From an uncultured Lachnospiraceae bacterium (GTDB lineage: Bacteria > Bacillota > Clostridia > Lachnospirales > Lachnospiraceae), in the NCBI GenBank assembly GCA_947168905.1, contig CAMVNR010000012.1, positions 1 through 41,074 of the forward strand: 41,074 nucleotides of DNA. The letters run 5' to 3'. The first letter of the stretch is position 1; every line of letters begins with the position of its first letter. Both the position numbers and the translations under genes were made by a program. Below the pieces are notes generated by a model, which saw only the letters and a list, made by a program, of their open reading frames with translations, did no database searches and was not told the origin of the DNA. Of this stretch, positions 40,456 to 41,074 are shown in pieces.

Positions 40456-41074
40456 CACGCTCAGACGAAACTGCTTTCTTCTATGCCTCCTGATGCTTTT
40501 CCTTCTTTCTTCGTGCGTGAAAAAGGAGGAGGAGACGCAAACCCTTCTGGACCCTGTCACAAGGAAGACCGGTACTGTAACGGTAACGCGCGGCGACTAT
40601 ACCTTTGTCGACGTATACGACGCCTTTGTCGTTCCGGAGGTCGAAATCATTACGAGCCCGATGGCCGGCGTCATTGCAAGGATCCCGTATGTTTCCGGCG
40701 ATTATGTGGAAAAAGGCGCCCTCATTCTCCGCTTTGATACCGCACGCGAGGAAGCTGAAAAAGCCGCGATCCTGGCCGATCGGGAATACGAAAGCAGCCT
40801 TTATGAAATCGACGACCGGACATACACTTTAAAGAAACAGTATATTGAAACCCAGATCAGTCTGTCCTATCAGCAGGGAGCCGGCTGGCAGAGCATTGAG
40901 CTTCTTAGGTGCGATCTTGCCGAACTCGAGCTGGACCGTGAAAAAGCGGTCTCCGACCGTGAGAAGCGGACCTCGGAGCAGGAAAAGCGGCTCGCGGAGC
41001 TTGATTCCTGTTTTCGAGGCCGTTTCGCAAATGGAAAGTGTGAAGGGGTTGTATCTTTGTGGAGGCACTGCGCA
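40448..41074 (+). CDS. Second HlyD-like efflux adaptor lipoprotein, 3' end outside the window
   Basis: The start is a GTG at 40448 with GGGGAGGTGAT just upstream, overlapping the previous stop by eight bases. The protein has a lipoprotein signal ending in lipobox LSSC, then TVTVTRGDYTFVD and a half-lipoyl segment SPMAGVIARIPYVSGDYVEKG, followed by ILRFDTAREEAEKA and a long charged coiled-coil hairpin. This is the layout of RND- or MacA-type adaptors. The last 20 codons read poorly (CFRGRFANGK), while the frame one base on gives VFEAVSQMESVKGLYL, which fits the adaptor pattern better; a frameshift near 41009 is possible. A transporter partner is expected beyond the window. Confidence 0.8.
   Translation, partial: MNSTLRRNCFLLCLLMLFLLSSCVKKEEETQTLLDPVTRKTGTVTVTRGDYTFVDVYDAFVVPEVEIITSPMAGVIARIPYVSGDYVEKGALILRFDTAREEAEKAAILADREYESSLYEIDDRTYTLKKQYIETQISLSYQQGAGWQSIELLRCDLAELELDREKAVSDREKRTSEQEKRLAELDSCFRGRFANGKCEGVVSLWRHCA

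Overview
The window looks like chromosomal DNA from a low-GC-lineage (Firmicutes) Clostridia member, most likely Lachnospiraceae-like, although its own base composition is moderately GC-rich. The reasons are the rimP-nusA-rnpM-rplGA-infB-rbfA-nrnA-truB-ribF operon order, RqcH, LexA, DUF896 and DUF5058 family proteins, strong AGGAGG ribosome sites, and tRNA genes that do not encode their 3' CCA. The genus cannot be fixed from the sequence alone. No rRNA, transposase, phage gene or CRISPR array was seen.

Layout. 1-1575 (+): the 3' end of yqeK, then rsfS, an RNHCP-motif zinc-ribbon-like protein and a GNAT acetyltransferase, closed by a hairpin. 1609-6344 (-): lexA-plsX, a membrane-anchored polysaccharide-deacetylase-fold protein that has lost its catalytic motifs, and rqcH. 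6480-8633 (+): glmM and a left-handed beta-helix acyltransferase related to the GlmU C-terminal domain. 8674-17362 (+): the translation and RNA operon rimP to ribF, preceded by a promoter and an immediate terminator-like hairpin. 17388-19287 (+): acpP, pssA, psd (acyl carrier and phosphatidylethanolamine synthesis). 19298-20109 (+): five tRNA genes (Pro, Gly, His, Gln, Lys) followed by rpsU and a terminator. 20140-27596 (+): phoH, ybeY, a MurJ/SpoVB-type flippase, two flavoproteins, a DUF896 protein, a 5-formyl-THF cyclo-ligase and rlmH, tightly packed with several ATGA overlaps. 27616-28892 (+): dtd and a methyltransferase. 28915-29874 (-): a monoacylglycerol-lipase-like hydrolase.

The rightmost 11 kb is more accessory. 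30105-33058 (+) holds two integral membrane proteins coupled to a membrane-anchored M20 peptidase resembling PM20D1. 33247-39312 (+) holds three paralogous lipoproteins of unknown function. They share an exact C-x4-C-x-H-x4-C motif, which occurs twice in the longest, and two of the genes are mosaics of identical and diverged blocks. 39333 to the window end (+) holds two consecutive HlyD-like efflux adaptors with lipoprotein signals. The first needs a one-base frameshift at a T5 run to join its signal peptide to its body, and the second may have a frameshift at the window edge.

The best candidates for undescribed biology are the Cys/His-motif lipoprotein family next to the twin adaptors, the membrane-pair plus PM20D1-like peptidase operon, and the deacetylase-fold pseudoenzyme. 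All functional calls are read from sequence by eye. No database search was run.
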